Of a stretch of 64,000 nucleotides of DNA, positions 44,143 to 56,040 are shown one piece after another. Source of the stretch: Calliopum simillimum. Its lineage: Eukaryota; Arthropoda; Insecta; Diptera; Lauxaniidae. Both the position numbers and the translations under genes were made by a program. The DNA lies in the NCBI GenBank assembly GCA_951812925.1, contig OX638370.1, positions 29,999,964-30,063,963 on the forward strand. The letters are read 5' to 3'. The notes under the pieces are model-generated. The model was given only the letters and a program-made list of their open reading frames with translations, was not told the DNA's origin and searched no databases. Within the stretch, counting starts at the first letter, position 1; every line of letters begins with the position of its first letter.

Positions 44143-44628
44143 ACACAGGCCCACAAGAAAAAAAGTACCATGCGCGAAAGATTAGACCACCTGAACTTTA
44201 TGTTTTCGGGGTCGCTGAATCCGAATATGGTGTCAGAATAGCGAAGTTGGTTAGCGTTTTTTCAGAAATCAGCAATTACGCTGAAAATTTAAGATTTTTT
44301 TCAGCATTATTTCTGATTTCTGAAAAAACGCTAACCAACTTAGCTTTTCTGGCAGCATATTCGGATTCAGCGACCCCGAAAACATAAAATGGAGATGGTT
44401 TGATCGTTCGCGCAGCGAATTTTTTTTTTTTGGTTCTGTGCACAGAAAAAAAAAAAAAAAAAAGTGCCCTGCGCGAAAGATCAGACCACCTGCACTTTAT
44501 GTTTTTGGGGTCGCGAACCAACTTCGCTATTCTGGCACCATATTCGGATTCAGCGACCTCGAAAACATAAAGTTCAGGTGGTCTGATCTTTCGCACATGG
44601 TACTTTTTTTTTTGTGGGCCTGTGTTAT
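44143..44628. mobile_element. Triple nested hairpin element
   Basis: Outer arms of about 105 bp (44146-44250 and 44525-44628) share ACAGGCCCACAA, GTACCATGNGCGAAAG, ACCACCTGAACTTTATG and GAATCCGAATATGGTG in mirror order. Inside, 44250-44337 is another hairpin (GTTAGCGTTTTTTCAGAAAT and complement) and 44338-44520 repeats the same blocks again. It is a compound of two or three related short foldbacks. Non-coding. Confidence 0.8.
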
Positions 44629-44676
44629 TGAAAATAGACAATTTTGCTGTTCGATTAATCGAATAGCGGCCGAATT

Positions 44677-44960
44677 CTGAATACACACAAAAAATAGAAC
44701 ATAAAAAAATTCATCAAATTTGAGCCGAGAACAGTATTCATTGACTATATAAATCATTTTATTGAAATTTAAGAACGAAATTCGTAAATTTTTTTATTTT
44801 GAAAAATAAAAAAAAAATTTATGAATTTCGTTCTTATATTTTATGAAAAGTTCTAAAATTTCAATAAAATGATTTATATAGTCAATGAATGCTGTTATCG
44901 GCTCAAATTAGATGAATTTTTCATTAATATTATGCTGTTTTTTTTTTGTGTGTATTCGGA
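44677..44960. mobile_element. Foldback MITE (about 284 bp)
   Basis: Arms of about 125 bp: GAATACACACAAAAAA at the left and its reverse complement at the right, with AATGAATACTGTTCTCGGCTC-like, TATATAAATCATTTTATTG and AAGAACGAAATTC blocks mirrored around a centre near 44810. Non-coding. Confidence 0.85.
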
Positions 44961-46005
44961 TTTTTACTAAATGTCATGTGGGCAAAAGTGTAGATATCAT
45001 GCATGTTATCGGCCTTAGCCCAGCCATTTTTAAACCGATTTTTAATTTTTCCCTATATAGCTACACTTCTTAACTTTCCACCAAAATCAACTATTTGAGA
45101 AATTGTTTGGTTTTTTCGTCTTTAGGTATAAAATGTGCTTACGGCAGGCCCAAAACTAAATCCTTGGGTAATGAAGATAATCCAAGTATGCGAAAATTTA
45201 TTATCTCTAATGTAAAACACAATGTGGTAAATGAGACCCTAGTAAATTTATATTTTTTTGAAACTACAGCATAGTCATATTTTCAAAAAATTTAAAAGTT
45301 CTGAAAAAAAAAAAAAATAAATCATTTCCAATCTTTATACAGAAAGTTTGGCTAAAGGCCATGTTTTTTTTTTATTTACAAAATATTTTATAATATTTCG
45401 AGGAAGATCCTTCCTGAATTTCAAGGGAAGAGTTCAAAACATATAAAAGATAAGCTTGAAGAATTTTTATACACAAAAAATCTCTAAGAAATTTGTTAAA
45501 ATATTAGTATAGAATAAAATGTTCATGAGAACACCATTCATTTCAAATTTATTCAATTGATACTTTTTGTAGTGCTCAATGTATCGATATTTAATAGAAC
45601 ACCACACAATGCAGCACAAATATTCCCTTTTAATATTGAAACTCGATTTACCATGTACCCTGCTGTGCAGTTGAGCTGACATCTATAGCATGAGGCTAAA
45701 GCTAAGTTAAAACTAACAGATTTCAAATCTGAGAAGGTGTCTGTGTTGTGCCACCTTAGTGGGTATCAGCATTAACAAAATGTACTTAGAATTTTACATA
45801 TCAAAAAATATGTTGAATTCATAAACACCATCTAGCTGCGCATGCGTAAACAGGGTTCAGGGCTTAGCTTACTTTTATTGCATGGTTACCAAAGATATTC
45901 AATAAATTTAGTTATAAGTTTCTAAAACTACATCTGATTTTTACCAATGGCATAATAATACTTATTGTCAGTAAAATAGTGGGAGAAGATAAGGAAAAAT
46001 ACGAG
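44961..46005 (+). other. Intronic DNA, no gene
   Basis: AT-rich, no supported coding. 45840-45950 resembles the dispersed family around 42100 (CTTAGCTTACTTTTATTGCATGG). Confidence 0.3.
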
Positions 46006-46100
46006 AATTGTGACAATTATGAAGAGAGACCCCAGTCATCGCAAAGGATCGCATTAGATGGAGAGTTTTAGTTTCGGTTCTTTGCTCCTGCTAGGTGTTA
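46006..46100 (+). mobile_element. LINE 3'-end fragment
   Basis: CATCGCAAAGGATCGCATTAG and GGAGAGTTTTAG followed by TTTGCTCCTGCTAGG correspond to the last 90 bp of the LINE at 37.7-41.1 kb (CATCGCAAGGGATCGTGAC...CTATGCTCCTCCTATG), with about 20 percent changes. A 5'-truncated, old copy. Confidence 0.6.
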
Positions 46101-48230
46101 AAGGAGAACACAATAACAAAGGACAGTTATTAGTACAGTTCTGGGACGCACTACAAATGCTTGTCCATAGGCAGCAGTATTATCCACAGACAATTAGTTC
46201 ATTGTAGTTAATGGTGTAGCTCGGAGGGCAAAGGGGGAAATCGCCCCGAGTCTTATACTTTGGGAGACTGCAAAATGGGCTTTAAGGGGATAGCAAAATC
46301 AGTTCTTGAAAGAATTTGGATTAATTTTTTTTATTTCTTGTGCACTTCAAAAGGGAACTAGTGAAGGATTTTGGGTTCTTTCACAAAGAAGTTGAGGACC
46401 TTTTTACTCCGGGCGGGAAATAAAGTCGCTATGCCGCTGATTGCTATTGATGAACTTCTAAACCCGTTCAACCCAAACAGCTTTGTGGTAAAAATTTATG
46501 ATGGCGATGTCCTAATCCTAATCCCTACTTGGTGAGCCTGACTTAGTATCGGATGAATGAATAACAAGAAAAATAAAGTATCTTCAAAATATTTGAGAAT
46601 AAAAGGCAAGCGCAATTCTGTGGACCAATATAAGACCCCTAGACTAGAACCAGCAATTCGGTACAAATTTCAGACTCTTGTTGTATACAGCAATCATCTG
46701 GCTCATTATTACCCACCATATTATATAGAAAGGTGCAAACAAAAAAAGTTAATCTTTCGTTTTAATATTTATAAGTAGGCTACGAAAACTGCTAGAACTG
46801 CAGCATAAGAAGTTATGTTGGATTTTTTCCCACTACATTTAGAACTGGTCAATGATTAAATACAGCTTGAAGCATAATTTTCAACTTATCGGCACTAGTG
46901 GAGATGCAAGTGAAAACAAACGATCCCAATTTGTTTATGATTATAATCTATGTTAAACAAATGGTTATAAAAACTGATGAGAGAGTATTTGCTAGGAAGT
47001 ACGAGGTTAGATCCCAATAAGCTTTACATGTTCAGGTAAGCACTTCGGAATAGGGGTATGAATTCAATTTGTTGGAATGGCTTCATTCTGCGGCTTGCCG
47101 CGAAAATCATAAAATGAAAACTAAGCACTTCGTTGACCGAATGCATAGTCATATTTATATCATGAAAAGTAAACATAAGATCGAACTCATGAGTATCTCA
47201 AAAACCAGAACACAGTTCAATCAACAACTTTATTTGGATTCTGATCAATCGTTTTTAACGTAGCAATGCACTGTAGAAGTGGCAACCCTGTATTGCAATG
47301 CACTGCGCAGTCACCACTAAGCCAACAAATAACGTAAGCCAAGTGTAAAAATTTGTAAGCCCGACAAAAGTGTTTCTTGTGGCATAAGTGTGTAACACCA
47401 TCGCCAACAACAACAAAAACAACAACAACAAATGATAAGAAGGTGTCAGATATTTAGCTGATGTTTAAGAAAATGACGCATACGCACACATCACTTGATG
47501 GCGACACACACTTGCACACACCTGTATTGCTACGCGTGCGCACTTTTATACAGCGCAATTCAAGTGTAGTCGTACACACGTATGAGACACATCTTTTACA
47601 GACAGTCGTCGTCTCGGTCGCATACATTTTTTTTTTCCAGATTTCAAGTCACTTTTTTAATTGGATTAATCCATCCATCAAAATTGTTGCGCATTATTAA
47701 ATGAGAGATACAAAAAATTTAAAAATAAAAAAACTACATAAAACAGAATGATAAAAACAAGCAAAGGAGAATGCCTTTTGTAGTACAAAATTCGTATATT
47801 TAACATATTTGTATTACTTTTTTTTACAATTTTTCACATAAGACACTTTTGACACTTCATTCTGGATTATATCGGAAATAAACTGACATTTTTCATTACT
47901 ATGGGTCTGTATGTTATGATATCCTGTAAAAATCATCCAGCAACTAATTTTGGGAGAGCAAAAACCTATTTGCTCGCAAAGAAGAAAATATGCTTCGTGT
48001 AAACCAAACAGAATCCAGTAACTATTAGCCAGTAAAAAATAGTTAACAAATAATTTTAACGCTTGCCAATATTTTGGATAAACACAAAATTAATTTTTTC
48101 GTGCACCACTTTAAATGATGTATGTACAGACCTGAAACGTAAATTTTTCCTAGGTAAAAAACACGATTTCGATAGATTTTGCTAAGCTGATTCCAAAACT
48201 GTGCCACAGAATCCTTCTACCTCGACAGGT
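46101..48230 (+). other. Intronic DNA, partly unique
   Basis: 46500-47700 shows no recognised TE. 47400-47435 is a CAACAACAAAAACAAC tract and 47470-47600 a CACACA-rich stretch with several ACACACTTGCACACACC words. No gene is supported. Confidence 0.3.
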
Positions 48231-48243
48231 TTTCGAGGTATCT

Positions 48244-48320
48244 ATCCTCCTTTAACTCCTTAGAGGAGCATAGGGCCAATATGAAACATCTCCATTTGTT
48301 GCGATGTTTCGAGGTATCCC
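48244..48320 (-). mobile_element. LINE 3'-end fragment
   Basis: The minus strand reads GCAACAAATGGAGATGTTTC, TTGGCCCTATGCTCCTCTAA, GGAGTTAAAGGAGG, matching the 3' end of the LINE family in the window. Confidence 0.6.
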
Positions 48321-49181
48321 AACCTAAAAGTGCAAAAAATTACGTTTTTGCTATTTTACAAATTAATTTTCAGGACGCAAGGATTTTTTCTGCTCTATTT
48401 TGTAAAGTGCACTAAAGTGCACTTTCATCTACGATTTTTCTTGGAAAGTTTTTATAAAATAAAATAAATGTAGTGACTGAAAGCCGCTTATTAACACCAA
48501 CTGATTGAAAATTTCTACTAAGAACATGCATTGACTTAAGCTTTCATTTTAGCTCAAAGGATAAAGTTTGCAAACAAAAATTTCAATTCATGCCTCATAT
48601 CATGTCTTTTAAAAAGTAAGCTGGTGAAAATCAATCATTCGATTAATTCTTTCATAAGTATATGATAATGTGTAAGTATTTTCCGTGTTCCCTTAATATT
48701 CCTTCCAGAACCCTTAAATTGTTACTGATTTGGCATAGCATGAACTTTGTCTTCCTGCTATTATAGTCTGGAAAAAGTACTTAATACAGTACATCCATGC
48801 ATTGCAGTACTCAGCCACAATCTACGTCCATTAAGTTAGCAGAGCAAAAATGGCAGAGCTGGAAAAAAAATATGCCATAATAATAGGCTAATTAAAGGCT
48901 AATTATGGGCTCTAGCTCTGCTAGCTTAAACTAAGGCGTTAGAGCCCATACTTTTTTTTTTATATTAATTGTTTCTTTTTTTTAATATAAGCAATTTTAA
49001 AAAAATTTTAATAATTTTTACTACCGTCGCAATAAAACTTTTGAATAAATTTGTAGCCTCTTATACGATATTTGATTATATAACGCATTACTTGAATGTT
49101 AAAACATTTTGAATATTACATGTAATGCAATAAATAATGAATTACTTTTTCAATTACATGTAATGCAATTACATGTAATCC
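48321..49181 (+). other. Intronic DNA, no gene
   Basis: AT-rich. Short mirrored words (GGGCTCTAACGCC / GGGCTCTAGC near 48900-48960) and ACATGTAATGCAAT repeats near 49120-49180 form the target into which the next LINE copy inserted. Confidence 0.3.
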
Positions 49182-49360
49182 AATGACATGATGTATTCTT
49201 CTTTAACTCCTAGGAGAAGCATAGGGCCAAACTTAACAAAAATCCAACTCCATCGCTGTGGATGTCATTTTGTGCTCTACCAGAGTATAGAAACTTTTCG
49301 CCGTCAGGTAGTACTTATTCGCCGGCACCGTTCCATCTACACTCGCTTAATCCCAATATA

Positions 49361-49740
49361 TCAATTAAATTTGTGGAATTCTCTTACGGTTTGGTGTATT
49401 TTGCCTGTATCATTAAGAGTTCGGACATTCCAAGAGCCGATGTGTGTTTGAGTTTTCATCGAAAGGATTTTAAAATTTTGACGAACCATATTGGTTCCGA
49501 TTATAGAAGAATTATTCCTAATTATGTATGTTTCTTGCACCTCCAAATCCGATGTACATGCTGCCGAGGCAGGTGGATTAACCACATGCTGGTGGATACC
49601 ACTTGGAGAGATATTTTCCATTGTTTTTCGATCCATGCTTCATTAGTATAATCTTCTCGGCAACGTCCCACGCAGAAAGTTATAAGCTTAAGGCTGGATC
49701 CGGCAAGCTCTGCAAATATAGTGGCCAAATTCACTGTCAA
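49361..49740 (-). pseudogene. LINE APE N-terminal fragment
   Basis: Two minus-strand frames: the leader region (VNLATIFAELAGSSLKLITF) and the APE start (MDRKTMENISPS...SWNVRTLND...VREFHKFN). Only the first catalytic Asn region is kept. Confidence 0.75.
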
Positions 49741-50799
49741 GTACAGCCTCCCAATCTGGAACAGACGCTGACCTGCAGGGCCGTGCGCAGGATTTGCTCC
49801 TGGGGAGGGTTTTCATAAAAAAAATCGTAGGAACACTGTTTAGAGAATTAATTTTAAAGTTGGAAAGTAAGTTTGCAAGCAAACCAAAACAAAGTTAGTA
49901 ATTTTCTCCCTAATAAATAGATTAATTCCATGAAAATATGTATTGCTTTAAATCATTTTTCATGTCTAATTGCTTTAAGGCTTTGTTGTCTTTTTTGTAA
50001 GATTTTTTTTTTCGGTTTAAGATAACATCGATTAATGAAGAATATATTGGTTTTAATGAATATTACCATAGCTTGGTTACATACGGATTCAACAATGATT
50101 ACAAACTAAGTCCAAGATACGACAAAAACGACGCCGAGCTCGGTTTTACCTCGATGTCGTTCCACTCAAGGTTTTTAAGCAAAGTTGTTCACTGGGGTTC
50201 AAATATAAAGAAAAAGTTATTTTTTTTAAATTGGTCAATGAGCTAATCGATTACCTTACCTACATTGTTTCTGTACAAAAAAAAGGTTTGACAAAAATCA
50301 ACTAAAAACTGAGTATGCAGTTAGTTTTCCGTTCATTTGTAGATTCCAAAATTGTATTTTTGAAAATTCTAGCTGATCGAGTTAACGTAATAGGTATTAT
50401 TTTTAAAGGAATTTTTTAGTGAAGAAAATAAAAATGATTTTTTGCGTTTTTTTTAGAAAAGTAACAAACAAAAACAAAAAAAATGATTTTCATTGTAAAC
50501 TTCGATGTTGAATCCGGCCTTAAAATTGCTATATCTTGTATGGTTTTCGAGAAATCTTAACCTAAAAGATTTGTTTTTCCATATTTTAAGGTTATATAAC
50601 AAAACATGGAAATCTTTAGCCACAAAACCTGATAAAGCAGCTTGAAGCCCCAGTCTTTAATTTCAAAAATCCGAATCTAGCAACCAATTTTTTTTATCAT
50701 GTCTGAGATCCGAGTTATCCTTGATTTAAAGTCCAGAAAAAGCTATTTACAGACATATGGCGTGCATCCGCTATGGAAATTTTGATGTAAATCTTGTCA

Positions 50800-51560
50800 A
50801 CCACGCACCAAAAAAGTGGACTAAATTCTTGAAAAAGTGGAGGAAGACCGACACATAAGGTGTCGCAACATCGCTACATAATCTGAGTGAAAAAAATATT
50901 ACTGAACGCATTTCAGTACGTGAACCTCTTCTGAATCGAAATGATCTCGAACCATTTTTGCACAGATTGGTTAGGCACACTAGTGACTACAAATGGATAA
51001 CGTATGATAGTAATGTGCGAAAAGATCATGATCAAAACGAGGTGAGCCTGCCCAAATCGTCGCAAAGCCGGAGCTGACGCCAAGGAAGGTTTTGCTGAGT
51101 ATTTGGTTGGACTTCAAGGGTCCTGTGTACTAAAAGCTTTTTCTGCTTAGCCAAACGATTAATTCGGAAGTGTTCTGTCAGCAATTAACAAAATTGAATA
51201 AAGCGCTCAAGGAAAAACGACCGGAAATAGTCAACAGAAAGGGCATCGCCTTTCATCACTACAACGCTTTCATCACTACATACTTCTTTGGTGATTCGCC
51301 AAAAACTGAGGGAGCTTGGTTGGGAAGTTTTAATGCATCTACCATACACCACAAATCTTTAACCCTCTGATTACAATTTGTTTCACTCGTTGAATAATTA
51401 TCTTGATGGCGTAAAATTGAATTTCCTAGTGGATTGCAAAATGGTCTTGACCGAGTTTTTCCAGCGGAAACCCCGGGAATCTTTTAAGGACCGTATTATG
51501 GTTATGCCCGAAGATGGCGAGTGGTGCTCTATAACAATGGAAAATATTTGACTCAGTGAA
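50800..51560 (+). pseudogene. Mauritiana-like mariner transposase relic inside hAT
   Basis: Broken plus-strand pieces: RNDLEPFLHRLV, TSDYKWITYDSN (first Asp), QQLTKLNKALKEKRPEIVNR, KGIAFHHYNAF where the second catalytic Asp is replaced by Tyr, and a C-terminus VVMPEDGEWCSITMENI. Numerous stops and frameshifts. It is about as decayed as the copy at 15.8-16.4 kb. Confidence 0.75.
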
Positions 51561-51603
51561 GTTATTTTGATATATGAAAAAAGATTGGATAAACTAAGCA
51601 TTA

Positions 51604-52345
51604 TTTTTATACCCTACACCCAGGGTATATTCACTTTGTCCTTCCGTTTGTAACGCAGAGAAGGAGGCGTGGCAGATATAGAAAAGTATATATATTCTTG
51701 ATTAGCGTCACCTCATGAGTCGATATAGCCATGTCCGTCTGTCTGGCTGGCTGGCTGGGTGGCTGGCTGTGTGTGGAAATACATTTTTTGGGAAAACCAA
51801 GCAAGATAATTCAATGAAATTTGGTACACAGTCTTCGTCGTCAAGGATAGGGCGATTGAAAATGAGCGAAATCGGTCAACGGACACGCCTACCGCCCATA
51901 CAAAAAATATCTTCAAAATGCAAATTTTGGAGTATTTTTCACAATAATGTAACCAAAATACACATAAATACTACAAACTGTAAGCGCAAGCTCTGAGCAA
52001 AAACTGGTTGAATTCGGAAAAGAGGGCGTGGCACCTCTCATATAAGCAAAAGCTTCAAAATGCTGTACTGAAAGCGTTTTTTGAGATAATCGAGCTAAAT
52101 TTGACTCTGACACTAAAAACTATAAATGCAAGATTTAAGCAAAATCTGGATAAAATCGGACAAGAGAGCGTGGCTCCTCCCATAAAAGCAAAAGCTTCAA
52201 AACGCTATTCTGAAAAAACTTTTTCAGATAATCCAACCTAATTTCACTCAAATACTAAGAACTATAAATGCAAAGTCTGAGAAAAAACTGGGTGAATTCG
52301 GAGGGCGTAGGGTATTTCATGTTTGGCCAGGCCAAAGGTAACACC
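51604..52345 (+). mobile_element. mini-me/DINE-1-like repeat with GTCY microsatellite
   Basis: Starts TTATACCCTACACCCAGGGT (self-complementary ends), then GGCGTGGCAGATATAG, GTCCGTCTGTCTGGCTGGCT microsatellite at 51732-51775, GAAATCGGTCAACGGACACG, and two or three tandem GGGCGTGGCACCTCTCATAT units of about 120 bp. Ends near GGCCAAAGGTAACACCC. This is the most complete copy of the family in the window. Confidence 0.7.
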
Positions 52346-53304
52346 CTTACTTGTTTTTTTTCTATTTCGAAATTCGATTAAAAAACATTTAATTCTTGCG
52401 ACTTTTGAGCCTGAATAACTTTAAATGTGGCAATGATCTCTATATCGATTTTTGACAATTATTTTAAGATACCAAAATAAAACGATTCCAATTGAAAAAT
52501 TGGTGGTTATAATTTTTTTGATCAGAAAACTAATCACTAGGCTAAAAATTTACATTTTTTGTTACTTACTATCTTTCTCAAAACATTCATAACTATTTCT
52601 AAATGGTATCTGGATAAAATTTTTTGATGGTCTATATTTAAATTTAAAATATAAGTAAAAAAATAGCGTTTCTTCTATTTTTCCAATTTGCAGCAAAAAA
52701 CGGTAATGCAGCAGGTTTTTTAAAAAAATTTTAACCTTTATAAATTGTTGAAATAAGCTAACCTGCAGCAACAGTCAAAATAACTGATATTATAAATGAA
52801 GTTATAGGTACGAGTACTTAGGAGATAAATTCTTTTTTATTTCAATACATATTTTCAAATCATAGATATTTATTTTTTTTTTTTGTGTAAAATATCTCTT
52901 TGGGGGGGGTTTGAACCCCCAAAACCCCCCCGTACGCACGGGCCTGCTGACCTGGGAGCCGCCGACTCTGGGTCAGACGCTTCGGGATTGTCCAACGCTA
53001 CACCCATCCACACCCTGGCTGGTCACCCGCTTTTGGTCGCCTCTTACGACAGGCATGCTTACCTCGGGCATATTCTGACCCCTTACCCGAAGGGGTAAAA
53101 TGACATGCATGTGTTAAAAAAATGCCTTATGTAACCCAGAAAGTAATCGATGCAAACAATTTTTTAGATTACTTGACCGGTTACATGTAAACGAAGATTT
53201 TACTGGGGTGTTTGATAATTTTTATTATGCTTATATTGAATAATTGCTTAGGAGAAAATTTTAAATTTTTATAAAATTTTTAGGCAGTTTTTAATACATA
53301 TGTA

Positions 53305-54510
53305 GGGGAGGGGGGGGGCTAGTGTGAACGATTTTTATATAATTACAGAATTATGTATGTAAATATATCATTTTTGTAATAAAGTAATTTTTAGCGATTA
53401 CTTATACCTCTTGCCTTCATAATTGCATCAATAGTTATGAACAACCATAGTTATGTGGACAACCATTGATGAACAACCATAGTTATGTGGACAACCATTG
53501 ATTTAACTGGGGGCTAATGTGGACACCATAAGAAACTTAATAATTCATACAAAAACGTTAAGAAAGAGTTCAGATACATGTTTATTCAAGAAAATAACGA
53601 TGTAATAAATACAAATAATAATACAAATAAAAAATTAACTGCTATCCCATGTTGTATTTGGAGAAATTTATATCAAACTTCATATAACTTGCTGATCGAG
53701 ATGTTCCCGGCAGTTGTTGTGCTTGTGGTAGCTTTGCCACTATTTCATTTCGGTGAATTTGGCTGGTATCCGGTATATCGGGATACGTGAATCTATCGTT
53801 CTTTCTTTTTAGAAACGTAATGTCGAAATCTTGAGAACCGTGGATCGTGACAATTTGGCCAATATAAAATACTTTTTGTCCATGATGTTTCAAATTTCAT
53901 ATAACTTGCTGATCGCGATGTTTCCGAAAGTTGTTGTGGTTGTGGCAGCTTTGTCACTATTTCATTTCGGTAAATTTCGCTGGTATCCGGTAAATCGGGA
54001 TACGTGAATCTGTCATCCTTTCTTTTTAGTAACGTACTTTCTTGGAACGGCTTTTAGAAATGGTCTGACGATTTCTAGAGTCATTTCAGCTGCTGCGGAC
54101 ATGTCCACAATAGCCCCATTTCAGTTGTCCACACTAGCCCCTTCATGTCTTGTTAAACAAAAATATTTTTTTTTTAACCTCACGGTAAAGTTCTTCAAAA
54201 ATAATTTCAATGGTTTAAATAAACACTAGTTTAAGTTGTATTATCTATTAACACTACAGCAGAAGAATAATTTGTTTAAGAGTATCACTGAAATTACGAA
54301 GCAACAAAAAAATTACTTTTTGCTGCTTAAAACACGTTCGGTCACGTTATCATGGAAAGCTGAACTGTCAACAAATTAATTTTTTTCTGGTGATGCAGAG
54401 TGCAAATACCAACTTGAAAAATGTAAAACAGAAACAAAAAATTCAAAACGGCGCGAGAATTTGAATTTGTCCACACTAGCCCCCAGTCCACACTAGCCCC
54501 CCCCCTCCCC
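53305..54510 (-). mobile_element. pogo-like element with GGGGCTAGTGTGGAC repeats
   Basis: Ends GGGGAGGGGGGGGGCTAGTG and reverse complement CCCCCCCCCTCCCC, flanked by TA (53303-53304, 54511-54512). GTCCACACTAGCCCC or its complement recurs near both ends (53332, 53505, 54105, 54130, 54470, 54490). It is a deleted derivative carrying only a transposase C-terminus (minus strand). Confidence 0.7.
53642..54085 (-). pseudogene. Duplicated transposase C-terminus
   Basis: Minus-strand peptide with FYIGQIV, DFDITFLKRKNDRFTYPDIP, IHRNEIVAKLPQAQQLPGT and SRSASYMKFD. This chromo-like tail is seen after the DDE domain of pogo/jerky-type transposases (assignment from memory, moderate). The same block occurs twice in tandem (about 53665-53830 and 53885-54050, offset about 220 bp), the upstream one preceded by SRNRQTISKSRSKK. 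No catalytic part is left. Confidence 0.55.
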
Positions 54511-54747
54511 TAAATTGAACGAAGATTAAAAAAAGTTCAGTAATTTTTGATCGATTTTCGCTGCAAAAATTAAAAAACTTTTTTATCTCCACAAGGAAAT
54601 TTCTTTTTTTTTTTTTTTTTTTTTTTTGATTTGGCCAAAGTTATTTTTTGACTACAGTACTGTGAAAATTCCAAGTACAGTAAATAAAGTGAATAATTGT
54701 AAAAATTAATTAAAAGTGAAAGTCGAAAAAACATAAGATTCGTAGTA

Positions 54748-56028
54748 ATATGAGGAATTCTCAAAAATTGTGGAATTCTACAGTTTTTGAGGCACATTCA
54801 CCAAACTTGGTGGAGAGGTCACTTTTTATATAAGAATCAAAAATTGGAAAGGTGCTTGTCAAAAAAAAAAAAGTAAAAAAAGTTACGCATATATATATGA
54901 AGCAAAACACGTCAAGTGTACCAGCTGAAAATTTTTTTGTCTCCGATTTCGCTCAAATTTGGCAATATAGTAGTCCTGATATACAAAAACAATATTCCGG
55001 GAGGATTTGGTCCTAGTACCATTAATTGTCAAAATACAGGGTGTTGAAGTTGGCGTTTTTAGTGATTTTCATGAAAAGGTGTTTTTTCAAAAATTTAGAG
55101 CTTACACCAAAGTTTGTAAAGTAACTTGTCCCATTCATTTTTAAATGTTCTTTTTATAAAAAAATATTACATGGTGAAAAAAATTTTTTTTCACCGAAAT
55201 ATTTTAAACTTAAAAATACTTTTCAATTTTTTTTAAAAAAAACCCCCTTTAAATTTTTTTTAAAAGTACTTCAAATTCAAGCATAATTTAAAAGCTTTAA
55301 AATGATGTGTGACTCAAGATGGTATTCGGTCGTTGGATGAGAGTTTTTGGCTTTTAAACGCCCACAGCAGGCAAAACTCTTTTTTTACTCAAGAGGAAGG
55401 CATCTTACGAAAAAAGCGTTTAAAAGCCAAAAACTCTCATCCAACGACCGAATACCATCTTGAGTCACACATCATTTTAAAGCTTTTAAATTATGCTTGA
55501 ATTTGAAGTACTTTTAAAAAAAATTTAAAGGGGGTTTTTTTTAAAAAAAATTGAAAAGTATTTTTAAGTTTAAAATATTTCGGTGAAAAAAAATTTTTTT
55601 CACCATGTAATATTTTTTTATAAAAAGAACATTTAAAAATGAATGGGACAAGTTACTTTACAAACTTTGGTGTAAGCTCTAAATTTTTGAAAAAACGCGT
55701 TTTCATGAAAATCACTAAAAACGCCAACTTCAACACCCTGTATTTTAACAATTAATGGTACTAGGACCAAATCCTCCCGGAATATTGTTTTTGTATATCA
55801 GGACTACTATATTGCCAAATTTGAGCGAAATCGGAGACAAAAAAATTTTCAGCTGGTACACTTGACGTGTTTTGCTTCATATATATATGCGTAACTTTTT
55901 TTACTTTTTTTTTTTGACAAGCACCCTTCCAATTTTTGATTCTTATATAAAAAGTGACCTCTCCACCAAGTTTGGTGAATGTGCCTCAAAAACTGTAGAA
56001 TTCCACAATTTTTGAGAATTCCTCATAT
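54748..56028. mobile_element. Near-perfect 1.28-kb palindrome
   Basis: Arms 54748-55360 and 55417-56028 are almost perfectly complementary; a weaker extension reaches about 54735 and 56040. The loop is about 56 bp (55361-55416). Blocks include ACCAAACTTGGTGGAGAGGT, CAAAACACGTCAAGTGTACC, CGGGAGGATTTGGTCCTAGT and CGGTCGTTGGATGAGAG. No coding. The loop word GCATCTTACGAAAAA is repeated at 57797 and, inverted, at 57957. It lies 470 bp before exon 3 of gsb-n. Confidence 0.92.
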
Positions 56029-56040
56029 AACGATTCTTCA

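Larger units (their letters stand above)
49776..52946. mobile_element. Composite hAT-type element (3171 bp)
   Basis: Left end CAGGGCCGTGCGCAGGATTT and, reverse complemented, right end CAGGCCCGTGCGTACGGG; the 8-bp duplication CTGACCTG is on both sides (49768-49775, 52947-52954) and interrupts the LINE leader, where other copies read one CAGGTCAG. CAGGG ends and 8-bp duplications are diagnostic for hAT. No hAT transposase is seen; the body holds a mariner-bearing repeat (about 50150-51600) and a mini-me-like copy (51604-52345). The right end has a G8 and a C7 run near 52903-52930. Confidence 0.88.
49191..53098 (-). mobile_element. LINE copy (internal deletion) split by a hAT element
   Basis: Same family as 37663-41122, minus strand. 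The 5' leader is at 53098-52955, continuing at 49767-49235 with leader, MDRKTMENISPSGIHQHVVN and SWNVRTLND; the frame then jumps to the extreme 3' end (TTTGGCCCTATGCTTCTCCT), so nearly all of APE and RT is deleted. Flanked by the 9-bp target duplication AATGACATG (49182-49190 and 53099-53107). The middle is occupied by the hAT element at 49776-52946. Confidence 0.85.

Noticed and set aside
46970..47010. Second hammerhead candidate at CTGATGAGAGAG
   Set aside because: No GAAA core follows at a distance that allows a stem II.
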